A stretch of DNA of 6,934 nt from Maribacter sp. (GCA_013001935.1 JABDKZ010000445.1:1-6934); one strand, 5' to 3'; shown: positions 1 to 6,934, numbered from the stretch's first letter. The notes: generated by a model from the letters alone, not told the origin. Numbers and translations are program-made.

Positions 1-1257
1 TAAGAATGGCCGGAACGGCGAAGTGGTAATCAAAAATATTTACGATTTCACTAATCTGAACAAATTTGATTTTAGTTGGAAGTTATCAAAGGATGGAGAA
101 GAAATGGCTTCTGGTGAAATACCTACTATAGACATTGCCCCCTATGAATCAAAAACCATAAAACTTGATTTACCTGAGTTAAAAGATGCCAAGGCAGAAT
201 ACTATTTGAATATTTACGCAAAAACAAAAACTAAAAACAATCTAGTGCCTAAGGACCATTTGATGGCCTATGAGCAATTTCAATTATCCGATTATACACC
301 AGAGTCTTTTTCAAAGAGCGATTCGGGGGATGGATTAGAGATTAATACCAATGACAATATGGTTATTATTAAGGGTGAAGGTTTTGAGGTAAAATTTGAC
401 GCCGATAAAGGTTCACTAACTTCAATAGACTATGGTAATGGAAATCTGTTATTAAAAGGTATCGAAGCCAATTTTGGAGGGCTACCATTGACAATGACTT
501 TGGGTATAATATGCCAAAAATGTTGAAACCCTGGAATGATGCAACTAAAAATCAAAATTTGTTACGTATTGGAGTGCAATCAGGGAAGAACAACAGTACC
601 ATTGATGAACTTAAAATGACTCAAAGTCCGTTTAAAGTTCAAAATGGGAATGCTCGTGTAACTACTACCTATGATTTACCAGATGTAAACGGTAAAGTCG
701 GTATAACGTATGATGTTAATGATAAAGGAGAAATTAAAGTTACCACCGAACTAAGTGGTATCAAAGAAGACTTACCCGTGATACCACGGTTTGGAAATAA
801 CTTTATTATCAGAAATGAATACCAAAGGGTAAACTGGTATGGCCGGGGACCCCATGAGAATTATCAGGACCGCAAAACTTCGGCCATGGTAGGTAAATAT
901 GACTCCAAGGTTGAGGATTTATATTTCCCATATATACGTCCACAGGAAAATGGGAATAGGGCAGATGTTCGCTGGGTAACTTTTACCAATGAAACTGGCA
1001 CAGGTATTGGGATTTATGCCCCCCAATTGTTTGAATTTAGTGCACATCATCAATATAATTCTGATTTTGACCCAGGGGAAACAAAACAACAACGGCATAC
1101 TGTGGACATCAAAAAACGTGAATTGGTGAATATCAATATCGACTATAAACAAATGGGTGTAGGCGGAGATAATAGTTGGGGTTTTATGGCTTTGGACAAA
1201 TACCAGATTAAACCTAAGGATTTATCATATAGTTATGTGATCAAACCGCTTAAATAA
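1..1257 (+). pseudogene. GH2 LacZ-type beta-galactosidase, 3' part, frameshifted
   Basis: This is the C-terminal part of a large GH2 beta-galactosidase, which hydrolyses terminal beta-galactosides. The gene enters from the left edge: codons run open from base 2, so the GTG at 23 is internal. Bases 2 to about 290 encode the beta-sandwich domain before the small-chain region (domain 4). From about 340 to the stop comes the C-terminal Bgal_small_N domain (domain 5). Clear family motifs are RVNWYGRGPHENYQDR (about 829-876), PYIRPQENGNRADVRW (about 931-978) and MGVGGDNSW (to 1179). The Trp at 1177-1179 aligns with E. coli LacZ Trp999, which lines the galactose site. The acid/base and nucleophile glutamates lie upstream of the window. 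The frame changes from 2 to 1 at about 472-476, and the uncorrected frame stops at 524-526. Family identity is secure; real substrate and functional state are not. Confidence 0.88.
470..480 (+). other. Single-base frameshift in T run of the GH2 gene
   Basis: The upstream frame reads Glu-Ala-Asn-Phe up to base 475, then goes out of register. Starting again at base 475 gives Trp-Arg-Ala-Thr-Ile-Asp-Asn-Asp-Phe-Gly. Together these make the family motif NFWRAxxDNDFG (E. coli LacZ has FTRAPLDND here). The run at 472-475 has four T's and five would restore the frame, so the change is a one-base loss in a homopolymer. Homology on both sides is strong and nothing else in the gene looks damaged. Confidence 0.9.
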
Positions 1258-1279
1258 AACCAAAATGAAGCTGAAATAT

Positions 1280-1311
1280 AAAAGCCCTGACATAATCGTC
1301 GGGGCTTTTTT
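1280..1311. terminator. Bidirectional rho-independent terminator
   Basis: A 12-bp stem (1280-1291 with 1298-1309, one T-G wobble) encloses the six-base loop ATAATC. The + strand arm ends in a run of six T's (1306-1311). On the - strand the stem is followed by TTTTATATTT, a weaker U-rich tail. It lies between the stop codons of two converging genes (1257 on +, 1331 on -), so it probably ends transcription from both sides. Confidence 0.85.
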
Positions 1312-1330
1312 GAATATAGGTTTGTTTAGA

Positions 1331-3064
1331 TCAGCGACGTACTACCGGTTTTTTCAACACCCTGTCAAGCGCCTCAAAAGACAATGCTGTAACAATAACC
1401 AGAACAGCACCAATAAAGTTCAACCATAGATACCCTAATTTTTCTTGCCCTGAAGGATAAATATAAATTAGGTTATAGTAGGTTATGCAAATTAATAGTT
1501 GTGTTAGAATAGCTGCAAAGAATACCGCATTGCCTTTTACATATTTGAAGAAAAATGCCAAAAGAAAAATGCCAAGCACATTGCCATAAAATATACTGCC
1601 TATGATATTTACTAATTGGATTAAATTATCAAAGAGATTGGCAATACAGGCAATGAATATGGCTATCACTCCCCATAAGAATGTAAACCCTTTTGACGCT
1701 TGAACAAAATGTTTTTCCGAAAGAACTTCCTTTTTGTTTCGTTTGTATAAATCCAATGCCGTAATGGTTCCCAAGGCATTCAATTCAGAAGCAGTGGAAG
1801 ACATTGCTGCCGATAAAATCACAGCGAGTAATAAACCTATTAGCCCCTTAGGTAAATTATTCAATATGAAATGGATAAATACATAGTCTTTATCGTTTGT
1901 TTCGATTGAATCATCGGCCTGGCTGATCAATGTTTTTGCTGCCGCCCTATTCGTACTGTCTTTTCTGTTTATGTTTATTATATGCATTTTGGCAGCATCG
2001 ATTGCCGTTTGTTCCTTAAGTTCCAATGCAGTAGAAAACTTATTCTGGGCTAATGTTTTTTCAGCTACCAAGGCTACTTGTCTTTCCTGAAGTACTTTGT
2101 AATCATCGGCATATTCCGAACTTAAAACTCCCTGGGTCGCCACCGGATTAAAATTAAGTGGTGATGGGTTGTATTGATAAAATACAAAAACCATGACCCC
2201 AACTAGCAGTATGAAAAATTGCATGGGGATTTTTAATATACCATTAAAGATCAATCCCAATTGACTTTCCCGAACAGATTTGCCTGACAAGTAACGCTGT
2301 ACTTGACTTTGATCTGTTCCAAAATAGGCTAAAGCCAAAAAAAGACCACCCGTGATTCCACTCCAAAATGTATATCTGCTCTTAGTATCTAAACTGAAGT
2401 CCAGAATATTAAGTTTATCGCTTGCACCCGCTATTTTGAGTGCCTTTTTAAAACCGATATCTTCCGGTAAATACCCAATAATAAAGAAGAAGGCAATGAA
2501 CATTCCCAACATGATGATGAACATCTGCTGTTTTTGGGTCATACTAACCGCCTTGGTCCCACCTGAAACGGTATAGATAATGACCAAGGTGCCGATAATA
2601 ATATTCAATGTCCGTAAATCCCAGCCAAGAACGGCCGATAAGATTATGGAAGGCGCGAATATCGTAATACCTGCTGCAAGTCCTCGTTGAATCAAAAAAA
2701 GTATGGCGGCCAAGGATCTGGTCTTAAGGTCAAAACGATTTTCTAGGAACTCATAGGCCGTATAAACCTTTAACTTGTGGTAAATTGGAACAAATACCAA
2801 GCAGATGATTATCATGGCCAAGGGGAGTCCGAAATAGAATTGAACAAAACCCATACCGTCATGAAAGGCCTGGCCTGGGGTAGATAGAAAGGTTATCGCA
2901 CTAGCTTGCGTGGCCATCACAGAAAGACCTATGGTCCACCATTTCGATTTATTCCCACCTCGAACATAGTCATTTACATCTTTGCTGCCACGCGTTTTCC
3001 AAACGCCATAAACAACGATGAAAACTAGCGTTCCCGAAAGAATGATCCAATCTAAGTTTCCCAT
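1331..3064 (-). CDS. Sodium:solute symporter (SSS family) with large periplasmic insert
   Basis: This is an inner-membrane Na+-coupled transporter of the SSS family (relatives: PutP, SGLT), 577 residues. About 13 hydrophobic helices can be placed, from residues 6-23 to 544-563, with a basic C-terminus (KKPVVRR) that fits a cytoplasmic tail. Family marks are SGGTKAV (167-173), GTDQSQVQRYLSGKS (249-263) and the helix LLLAVILSAAMSSTASELN (411-429). The Ser-Ser-Thr in that helix matches the Na2 sodium-site region of SSS proteins. Between the eighth and ninth helices, residues about 301-391 form a polar, Ala/Glu/Lys-rich insert that most SSS proteins lack; the 13-helix topology puts it in the periplasm. 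The ATG at 3064 lies one base after the stop of the small membrane peptide gene, so translation is probably coupled. Co-transcription with the secreted deacetylase suggests uptake of a sugar-like solute, but the substrate is unknown. Confidence 0.93.
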   Translation of the reverse strand: MGNLDWIILSGTLVFIVVYGVWKTRGSKDVNDYVRGGNKSKWWTIGLSVMATQASAITFLSTPGQAFHDGMGFVQFYFGLPLAMIIICLVFVPIYHKLKVYTAYEFLENRFDLKTRSLAAILFLIQRGLAAGITIFAPSIILSAVLGWDLRTLNIIIGTLVIIYTVSGGTKAVSMTQKQQMFIIMLGMFIAFFFIIGYLPEDIGFKKALKIAGASDKLNILDFSLDTKSRYTFWSGITGGLFLALAYFGTDQSQVQRYLSGKSVRESQLGLIFNGILKIPMQFFILLVGVMVFVFYQYNPSPLNFNPVATQGVLSSEYADDYKVLQERQVALVAEKTLAQNKFSTALELKEQTAIDAAKMHIININRKDSTNRAAAKTLISQADDSIETNDKDYVFIHFILNNLPKGLIGLLLAVILSAAMSSTASELNALGTITALDLYKRNKKEVLSEKHFVQASKGFTFLWGVIAIFIACIANLFDNLIQLVNIIGSIFYGNVLGIFLLAFFFKYVKGNAVFFAAILTQLLICITYYNLIYIYPSGQEKLGYLWLNFIGAVLVIVTALSFEALDRVLKKPVVRR

Positions 3065-3065
3065 A

Positions 3066-3167
3066 TCATGTAAATGAAGTCATTAGATAACTAAAAACCA
3101 ATATATAGATGATATTCAAGATCAACACTACCGTATATTCTTTTTTCCAACTAAGTTTATCTAACAT
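3066..3167 (-). CDS. 33-residue single-helix membrane peptide, possible SSS transporter subunit
   Basis: This short gene runs from ATG (3167-3165) to TGA (3068-3066). It starts 2 bases after the deacetylase stop and ends 1 base before the symporter ATG, so it fills the gap between them almost exactly. The product begins with a charged stretch, MLDKLSWKKEYT (residues 1-12), and continues as one hydrophobic helix over about residues 13-31, ending MTSFT. The basic N-terminus predicts an N-in orientation. An AAAAGG sequence stands 6 bases upstream of the ATG. Known SSS transporters have small membrane partners encoded just upstream (YhdT for PanF, YjcH for ActP, DUF4212 proteins), and a comparable role is inferred from position only. 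I know no named family for it. Tight packing, RBS-like sequence and plausible membrane topology make a real gene likely, though its shortness means chance cannot be ruled out. Confidence 0.7.
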   Translation of the reverse strand: MLDKLSWKKEYTVVLILNIIYILVFSYLMTSFT

Positions 3168-3169
3168 GT

Positions 3170-5701
3170 TCAACCTTTTATGTTCGTTTCTTCCTCCACA
3201 TTTTCCTTGCCCACTGATAACATATTGGCAAATAACTTATAGGCCCCGGAAACACCGGCTGGTAATTCCCTGAAAAAGCTTAATCCGGTATAAATATAAT
3301 TGCCTTTGCCATAGGGAGCAATAAGTAAACTCCCAGCTTTTTCAGACTCATCCGCATCGCGCATTGTTAGTATTGGAGTGAACTTGTCATCCCATTCATT
3401 TGGAAAATAGAGCCCACGTTCCTGTACCCAACCATCAAAATCAGATAATTTAATTTTATTGGGGTAGTTCACCAATTCATGGTCTTTAGCAATAATCTGT
3501 ACTGAAGAATTTTCATCGGTTACCCTGTCCCTAGAAAGTTTTAGCGGATAGGGCGCAATATCATCAAATTGTGCACTCCATCTACCTGCCGTATTATATT
3601 GTATGACCAAATTGCCACCATTTTCAACATAATCGAATAAATATTTCTGCTTGAATTTTAATTCAGGTACGATATTATATGCCCGTATTCCTACAACAAC
3701 CGCACTATATTTGCTCAATGTTTCCGCATTTATTGAATTGGGATCAATCGTATGTACGATATAACCAATTTGCTCCAAGCTCTTCGGTACTTCATCTCCA
3801 GCTCCCACAATATATCCAATATGCTCACCGACCTTCTGTATATTCAATCGGACCACTTTGGCCTCTGAATGTAACAAAACTGACTGGGTTGGAACATGAT
3901 CATAACTTATGGTGACCAATTCCTTGGATAGCTCTTTGCCATTTACCTTAATTATTGGCGATATAAAACTTTCATCTTCACTGGCAGGTGGCGTTAACTC
4001 AAATACCACAATTTGTTCATCTCCTTTTTTAGCAATTTCGAATGGTTTGCTTTCTTGGTCAACTTTCCATCCTTTATCGTAACAAAAGATTACTTCTCCT
4101 TTTACACTATCCCGGTGGGCTTTTACTGTAATTGGTATTTTTTTCGAACTACCGTCAGCGAATATCATGACCTTATCCTTAAAACTGGCAGTCGCCTCAG
4201 GTAAAATGTCGAAAGGTTGGTATATTTCGCCTTTATCCGGTTTTGAATAACGATGTATAACCGGTTTTGTAATTGGAATTTGATAGCCATCAAAATCAAC
4301 CATAAAGGTAGCCATAAAAGCTGGCGGCGTCTGGGGCATCCCAATAAAATTAGGGTTTTCAACAGTATACATGCCAATAGTCCCTTTCTTGTCTAACCAA
4401 TAAGGACTGGTGTATTTGGTGTTTTCAGGAATAAGAAAATCTACCTTAAGTGTTGTTTTTATATTTTCTGAGAGAACCACATCCTTTTGTTCAGCAATGA
4501 TTTTGCCTACTGAAATAGAATTCAATTTCATTGGGACATTGCTCCTGTTTATAGCTTCAATATTTATCTGAATGCTACTTCCAGGATTGGCGATGGCACT
4601 TTGGGATGAAGCTTCGAGATATAAACCCGTTATGGAAGTAATGATAGCTTCCAACTCTTTCGATTTTAAATTTCTCCAATGCGCATCTGGGATTTTTTGG
4701 ATCAACTTATGGGCTTCCAACAGCTTTGGTAGATGTATGGACGGGTTTTGAAAATTGAAGTTATTTTCAATCCCATTAAGGATTTCACCTACATCATTTC
4801 CGCCTTTAACACGAGACCAAGTGGTATTTACGCCATCAAAAATATTGCCCTTATCCAAGGGTAAATCGCCCTTTAGTAATTCTATATACTCATTTTGGCT
4901 GCCACGTGTAGAAAGCCTACCAAAACCTTGACATAGATGTTGACTGCTTGCCAATGAGGCTATTTCATTATTAGATATGCCCAGTAAAGGATAATAAACC
5001 CCTATATCGAAGTTCAACAAGTTGGTTTTATCCGCTTCTTTAAATTTCTCCTCACTCCCATAAAACCACCACGATGTATTAAAGAATAATCTTTTTGGTT
5101 GCCAGGTATCTAACGTTTTAAGTTGGTTTGGATAGGCTGTTGGGTCGCCAACCAAGTCAAAAGCTTCAACGCTTAATAGGGCCGATGATGTATGATGCCC
5201 ATGGGTAGACCCAGGCGTTCTATGATTAAAGCGATTAATAATAACATCAGGTTTGAATTTACGTATTGTTCGCACAACATCGCCCAAAACAGAATCCTTG
5301 TTCCATAGTTTCAAAGTTTCATTAGGATGTTTTGAATAACCAAAGTCATTGGCCCTTGTAAAAAATTGCTCTCCACCATCAATACGACGTGCTGCCAAAA
5401 GCTCCTGGGTACGCAATACCCCTAAAAGTTCCCTTAGTTCAGGACCAATTAGGTTCTGGCCGCCGTCACCTCTAGTTAGTGATAAGTATGCCGTCCTTGC
5501 CTTAACTTCATTAGACAAGTAGGATATAAGTCTTGTGTTCTCGTCATCAGGATGAGCAGCTATGTAAAGGGCTGAGCCCAAAAAATTCAATTTTTGAACG
5601 GAATGATATATGTCAGATGACGAATTCTTTTTTGGAGCTTGGGCAGTTGTAGCGATAAAACACCATAGGGTTCCCAAAAAGAATACCAATAAATTTCGCA
5701 T
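3170..5701 (-). CDS. Secreted PIG-L/LmbE-family deacetylase with ThuA-like C-terminal region
   Basis: This is a putative zinc-dependent de-N-acetylase of 843 residues. Residues 1-22 form a signal peptide (MRN, a hydrophobic core, then a TTAQA cleavage site; no lipobox), so it acts in the periplasm or outside. The PIG-L domain spans about 38-260. It carries AHPDDE (49-54) and HGHH (167-170). By comparison with MshB, His50, Asp53 and His170 should bind zinc, Asp52 is the likely general base, and His167 matches the second active-site His. A beta-rich middle part (about 370-600) looks like Ig-type domains. The C-terminal part (about 610-835), with SAVVVGIRAYN and ENGGNLVIQYNT, resembles ThuA/class I glutamine-amidotransferase folds, but no Cys nucleophile is apparent there. 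Cytoplasmic bacillithiol or mycothiol deacetylases are much shorter and lack a signal peptide. The gene opens an operon with a membrane peptide and an SSS symporter. The substrate is unknown; an N-acetylated amino sugar is a guess from the family. Confidence 0.9.
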   Translation of the reverse strand: MRNLLVFFLGTLWCFIATTAQAPKKNSSSDIYHSVQKLNFLGSALYIAAHPDDENTRLISYLSNEVKARTAYLSLTRGDGGQNLIGPELRELLGVLRTQELLAARRIDGGEQFFTRANDFGYSKHPNETLKLWNKDSVLGDVVRTIRKFKPDVIINRFNHRTPGSTHGHHTSSALLSVEAFDLVGDPTAYPNQLKTLDTWQPKRLFFNTSWWFYGSEEKFKEADKTNLLNFDIGVYYPLLGISNNEIASLASSQHLCQGFGRLSTRGSQNEYIELLKGDLPLDKGNIFDGVNTTWSRVKGGNDVGEILNGIENNFNFQNPSIHLPKLLEAHKLIQKIPDAHWRNLKSKELEAIITSITGLYLEASSQSAIANPGSSIQINIEAINRSNVPMKLNSISVGKIIAEQKDVVLSENIKTTLKVDFLIPENTKYTSPYWLDKKGTIGMYTVENPNFIGMPQTPPAFMATFMVDFDGYQIPITKPVIHRYSKPDKGEIYQPFDILPEATASFKDKVMIFADGSSKKIPITVKAHRDSVKGEVIFCYDKGWKVDQESKPFEIAKKGDEQIVVFELTPPASEDESFISPIIKVNGKELSKELVTISYDHVPTQSVLLHSEAKVVRLNIQKVGEHIGYIVGAGDEVPKSLEQIGYIVHTIDPNSINAETLSKYSAVVVGIRAYNIVPELKFKQKYLFDYVENGGNLVIQYNTAGRWSAQFDDIAPYPLKLSRDRVTDENSSVQIIAKDHELVNYPNKIKLSDFDGWVQERGLYFPNEWDDKFTPILTMRDADESEKAGSLLIAPYGKGNYIYTGLSFFRELPAGVSGAYKLFANMLSVGKENVEEETNIKG
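3174..3179 (-). promoter_or_regulatory. RBS-like AAAAGG for the small membrane peptide gene
   Basis: On the - strand AAAAGG ends 6 bases before the ATG at 3167 and lies inside the last codons of the deacetylase gene. It is a purine-rich, weakly Shine-Dalgarno-like sequence. Bacteroidota depend little on such sites, so it is modest support for the small gene's start. Confidence 0.4.
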
Positions 5702-5722
5702 GATTTTGTTTTAGTCGGTGCC

Positions 5723-5754
5723 CAAAGATATAAAGAAAGCCAAGCAACCGGCAA
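5723..5754 (-). promoter_or_regulatory. Bacteroidota-type promoter for the deacetylase-symporter operon
   Basis: On the - strand, TATCTTTG (5730-5723) matches the -7 consensus TAnnTTTG exactly. A TTG at 5754-5752 lies 21 bases further upstream, within the 17-23 range described for the -33 element in Flavobacterium. The start point would fall near 5716-5718, leaving a leader of about 15 bases before the ATG at 5701. The leader shows no Shine-Dalgarno sequence, which is usual for this phylum. It lies in the 80-base gap after the channel gene, which supports separate transcription of the operon. Confidence 0.65.
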
Positions 5755-5781
5755 CATTTACATTTTCTTTAACAAGCAGAA

Positions 5782-6318
5782 CTATTCGTTGTCAGTCTTT
5801 TCAGAAACACTGTTTTTTGCAATCAAGGCGACGCCTTTTTGTAGTAGAAGATTATTGGGATAAGTTACCAATTCCCCATTATCTTTTCTTAGGTATAAAT
5901 GAAAAGCCTTAATATCTAAAATATCAGCTTCTTCAGCGAACTCACCATCCAGAATCTTGATACGGTCACCTATTTTAAAAGGGAATGAAAAAAATAGAAT
6001 TATACCAGCTGTAACATTACTTAAAATAGACCATGAAGCAAACATGGCAACCCCAATAACTGCAAATACCGATGAGAACAGCAACCCTATTTCCTTGAAA
6101 TTAACGCCCCATGTAAAAATTATGACTCCTATTCCCATGGCAAACAATGCTATGGACACATATTTATTGACCAAACGTGTTCGTGCATAATTAATATCAC
6201 TTTTCCTCCCAATTCTTTGAACGGTTTTAGTGACAACAAACTTCAGAATCAAAAGAGTAACAACGGTAATCGCCGTTATTAAAACTTCTTGTTGATGCAT
6301 GCCGATAAATTCTTCCAT
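5782..6318 (-). CDS. Short MscS-family mechanosensitive ion channel
   Basis: This inner-membrane channel of 178 residues belongs to the MscS family, which opens under membrane tension to release solutes during hypo-osmotic shock. Helices lie at about 11-31, 52-70 and 78-112. The third, running from SSVFAVIG through SWSILSNVTAGI to FFSFPFKIGDRI, lines up with E. coli MscS TM3 and the start of its beta domain (QGSLSNLAAG ... FRPFRAGEYV). The beta domain follows at about 113-165, including a YPNN match to the MscS IPN motif. The protein then ends, so the C-terminal alpha/beta cage domain of full MscS (286 residues) is missing. No frame break is visible, so this looks like a natural short form. 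The ATG lies 3 bases after the stop of the upstream gene, so the two are probably co-transcribed. Confidence 0.88.
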   Translation of the reverse strand: MEEFIGMHQQEVLITAITVVTLLILKFVVTKTVQRIGRKSDINYARTRLVNKYVSIALFAMGIGVIIFTWGVNFKEIGLLFSSVFAVIGVAMFASWSILSNVTAGIILFFSFPFKIGDRIKILDGEFAEEADILDIKAFHLYLRKDNGELVTYPNNLLLQKGVALIAKNSVSEKTDNE

Positions 6319-6321
6319 AAT

Positions 6322-6934
6322 TTATAAACCTAAAGTATCACGTAAAAATATGTCGTTATTTCTATTTTGGCGCCAATAAGGCGTATTTAAAGTCTTGATT
6401 TTTGTTGCCTTGGAGGTCATAGTCTGTGCCTTAGAACCAAATCCACTTTTAAAAGAATCCGTCCAACTTTCAATAGTATAAGGGAAGGAGGATTCAAATT
6501 TGATTTCAAGGGTTCTATCCAATTCTGGATAAGTTAGTCTGTAAGTGCCAAAACCATCATTATTAGTTAAACTGGCGATAGCATTATATGTAGCTAACTC
6601 TTTATGGGTCATACGAATATATTCTAAATCTGGAATCATTTTAAATTCGCCTATGGGTAAATCAAATGGATTGATTCTTATTCTGTTCCAGAGTTCATTT
6701 TCCAGAACATTCTTCTCCAATTCTATATCAATATCACCTTCACTCTCAAAATAGGAAAATGACTTTATTTTGAATTTCTTGCGGTTATTGATTTGGGCGA
6801 AAACCTGACCACACCACTCTTGGGCTGAGAAAGTTATTTTTAAGGCTTGCTGATCGTCATGAACCGGATAAAAACTACTGCTCATTAGCGAGTATGGGTA
6901 AATACCTGTTAGATACTTTTTTGTTCGGTTCAAT
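6322..6934 (-). CDS. Conserved flavobacterial protein, often labelled 'septum formation inhibitor Maf' (5' end outside window)
   Basis: This is the C-terminal 204 or so residues of a gene running off the right edge. The frame is open to the last base, and the TTG at 6933-6931 is an internal Leu codon rather than a start. Recognisable stretches are TKKYLTGIYPYSLMSSSFYPV near the visible start, AQEWCGQVFAQ with its single Cys, SYFESEGD, and NTPYWR near the C-terminus. From memory, these match a family in Flavobacteriia that databases often call 'septum formation inhibitor Maf'. None of the sequence features of true Maf nucleotide pyrophosphatases can be seen, so that name is probably a propagated error. 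No membrane segment is present in the visible part; an N-terminal signal cannot be judged. It stands 3 bases upstream of the channel gene. The function is unknown. Confidence 0.7.
   Translation of the reverse strand, partial: LNRTKKYLTGIYPYSLMSSSFYPVHDDQQALKITFSAQEWCGQVFAQINNRKKFKIKSFSYFESEGDIDIELEKNVLENELWNRIRINPFDLPIGEFKMIPDLEYIRMTHKELATYNAIASLTNNDGFGTYRLTYPELDRTLEIKFESSFPYTIESWTDSFKSGFGSKAQTMTSKATKIKTLNTPYWRQNRNNDIFLRDTLGL

Noticed and set aside
469..476. Programmed -1 ribosomal frameshift site
   Set aside because: The bases CAATTTT do not fit the X XXY YYZ slippery pattern; only the TTT codon could re-pair. LacZ-type genes are not known to use recoding.
511..1257. ATG at 511 as start of a separate small subunit, as in split LacL/LacM beta-galactosidases
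   Set aside because: The conserved WRAxxDND codons lie upstream of this ATG in the same frame, so a protein starting there would lose part of the motif. A one-base deletion explains the pattern better.
1..1257. Membership of a classical polysaccharide utilisation locus
   Set aside because: No SusC/SusD pair, sulfatase, other glycoside hydrolase or hybrid two-component regulator is visible in the window, and the GH2 gene is on the opposite strand to the symporter operon.
2352..2576. Antisense and overlapping ORFs inside the larger genes (here and at 919-1152, 3679-3915, 4013-4204, 4165-4377, 5718-5912, 5957-6190, 6545-6754)
   Set aside because: They lie mostly within, or opposite, well-supported coding regions and their products resemble no known family; they are shadow frames.
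5731..5752. Possible terminator after the channel gene (stem GCCG/TGGC followed by TTTCTTT on the - strand)
   Set aside because: The stem has only 3 strong pairs plus a wobble, the tail is interrupted, and it sits in the spacer of the proposed promoter. Too weak to call.
6931..6934. TTG at 6933-6931 as the start codon of the rightmost gene
   Set aside because: The frame is open to the window edge and the residues after it are mid-family sequence, so the gene continues outside the window.

Overview
The window looks like chromosomal DNA from a Bacteroidota species, most likely a marine Flavobacteriaceae. The signs are AT-rich DNA, start sites with little or no Shine-Dalgarno sequence, a -33/-7 promoter of Bacteroidota type (TTG ... 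TAnnTTTG), and the gene families present. I see no tRNA, rRNA, insertion sequence, CRISPR array or phage gene.

Left part (1-1257, + strand): the 3' part of a LacZ-type GH2 beta-galactosidase, cut by the left edge. Its reading frame breaks at about 472-476. One T appears to be missing from a T run inside the conserved Phe-Trp-Arg-Ala...Asp-Asn-Asp motif, so the gene is either a pseudogene or carries a homopolymer sequencing error. It converges on the next operon across a hairpin (1280-1311) that can terminate both sides.

Middle part (1331-5701, - strand): a compact three-gene operon read right to left. First comes a large secreted PIG-L/LmbE-type deacetylase with a ThuA/glutamine-amidotransferase-like C-terminal region. 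Two bases later comes a 33-codon gene for a one-helix membrane peptide. One base after that comes a 577-residue sodium:solute symporter (SSS family) with an unusual insert of roughly 90 residues in a loop predicted to face the periplasm. A good promoter lies just upstream of the deacetylase gene. The simplest reading is that the secreted enzyme de-N-acetylates an amino-sugar-like compound and the symporter, perhaps with the small peptide as a subunit, imports the product or a related solute. The substrate cannot be read from the sequence.

Right part (5782-6934, - strand): a short MscS-type mechanosensitive channel gene, 3 bases downstream of a gene cut by the right edge. That gene belongs to a conserved flavobacterial family often labelled 'septum formation inhibitor Maf', without visible Maf features. 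These two form a separate transcription unit upstream of the deacetylase operon.

The most interesting item is the 33-residue membrane peptide at 3066-3167. Its place just before an SSS symporter gene recalls the small partner subunits of other SSS transporters.
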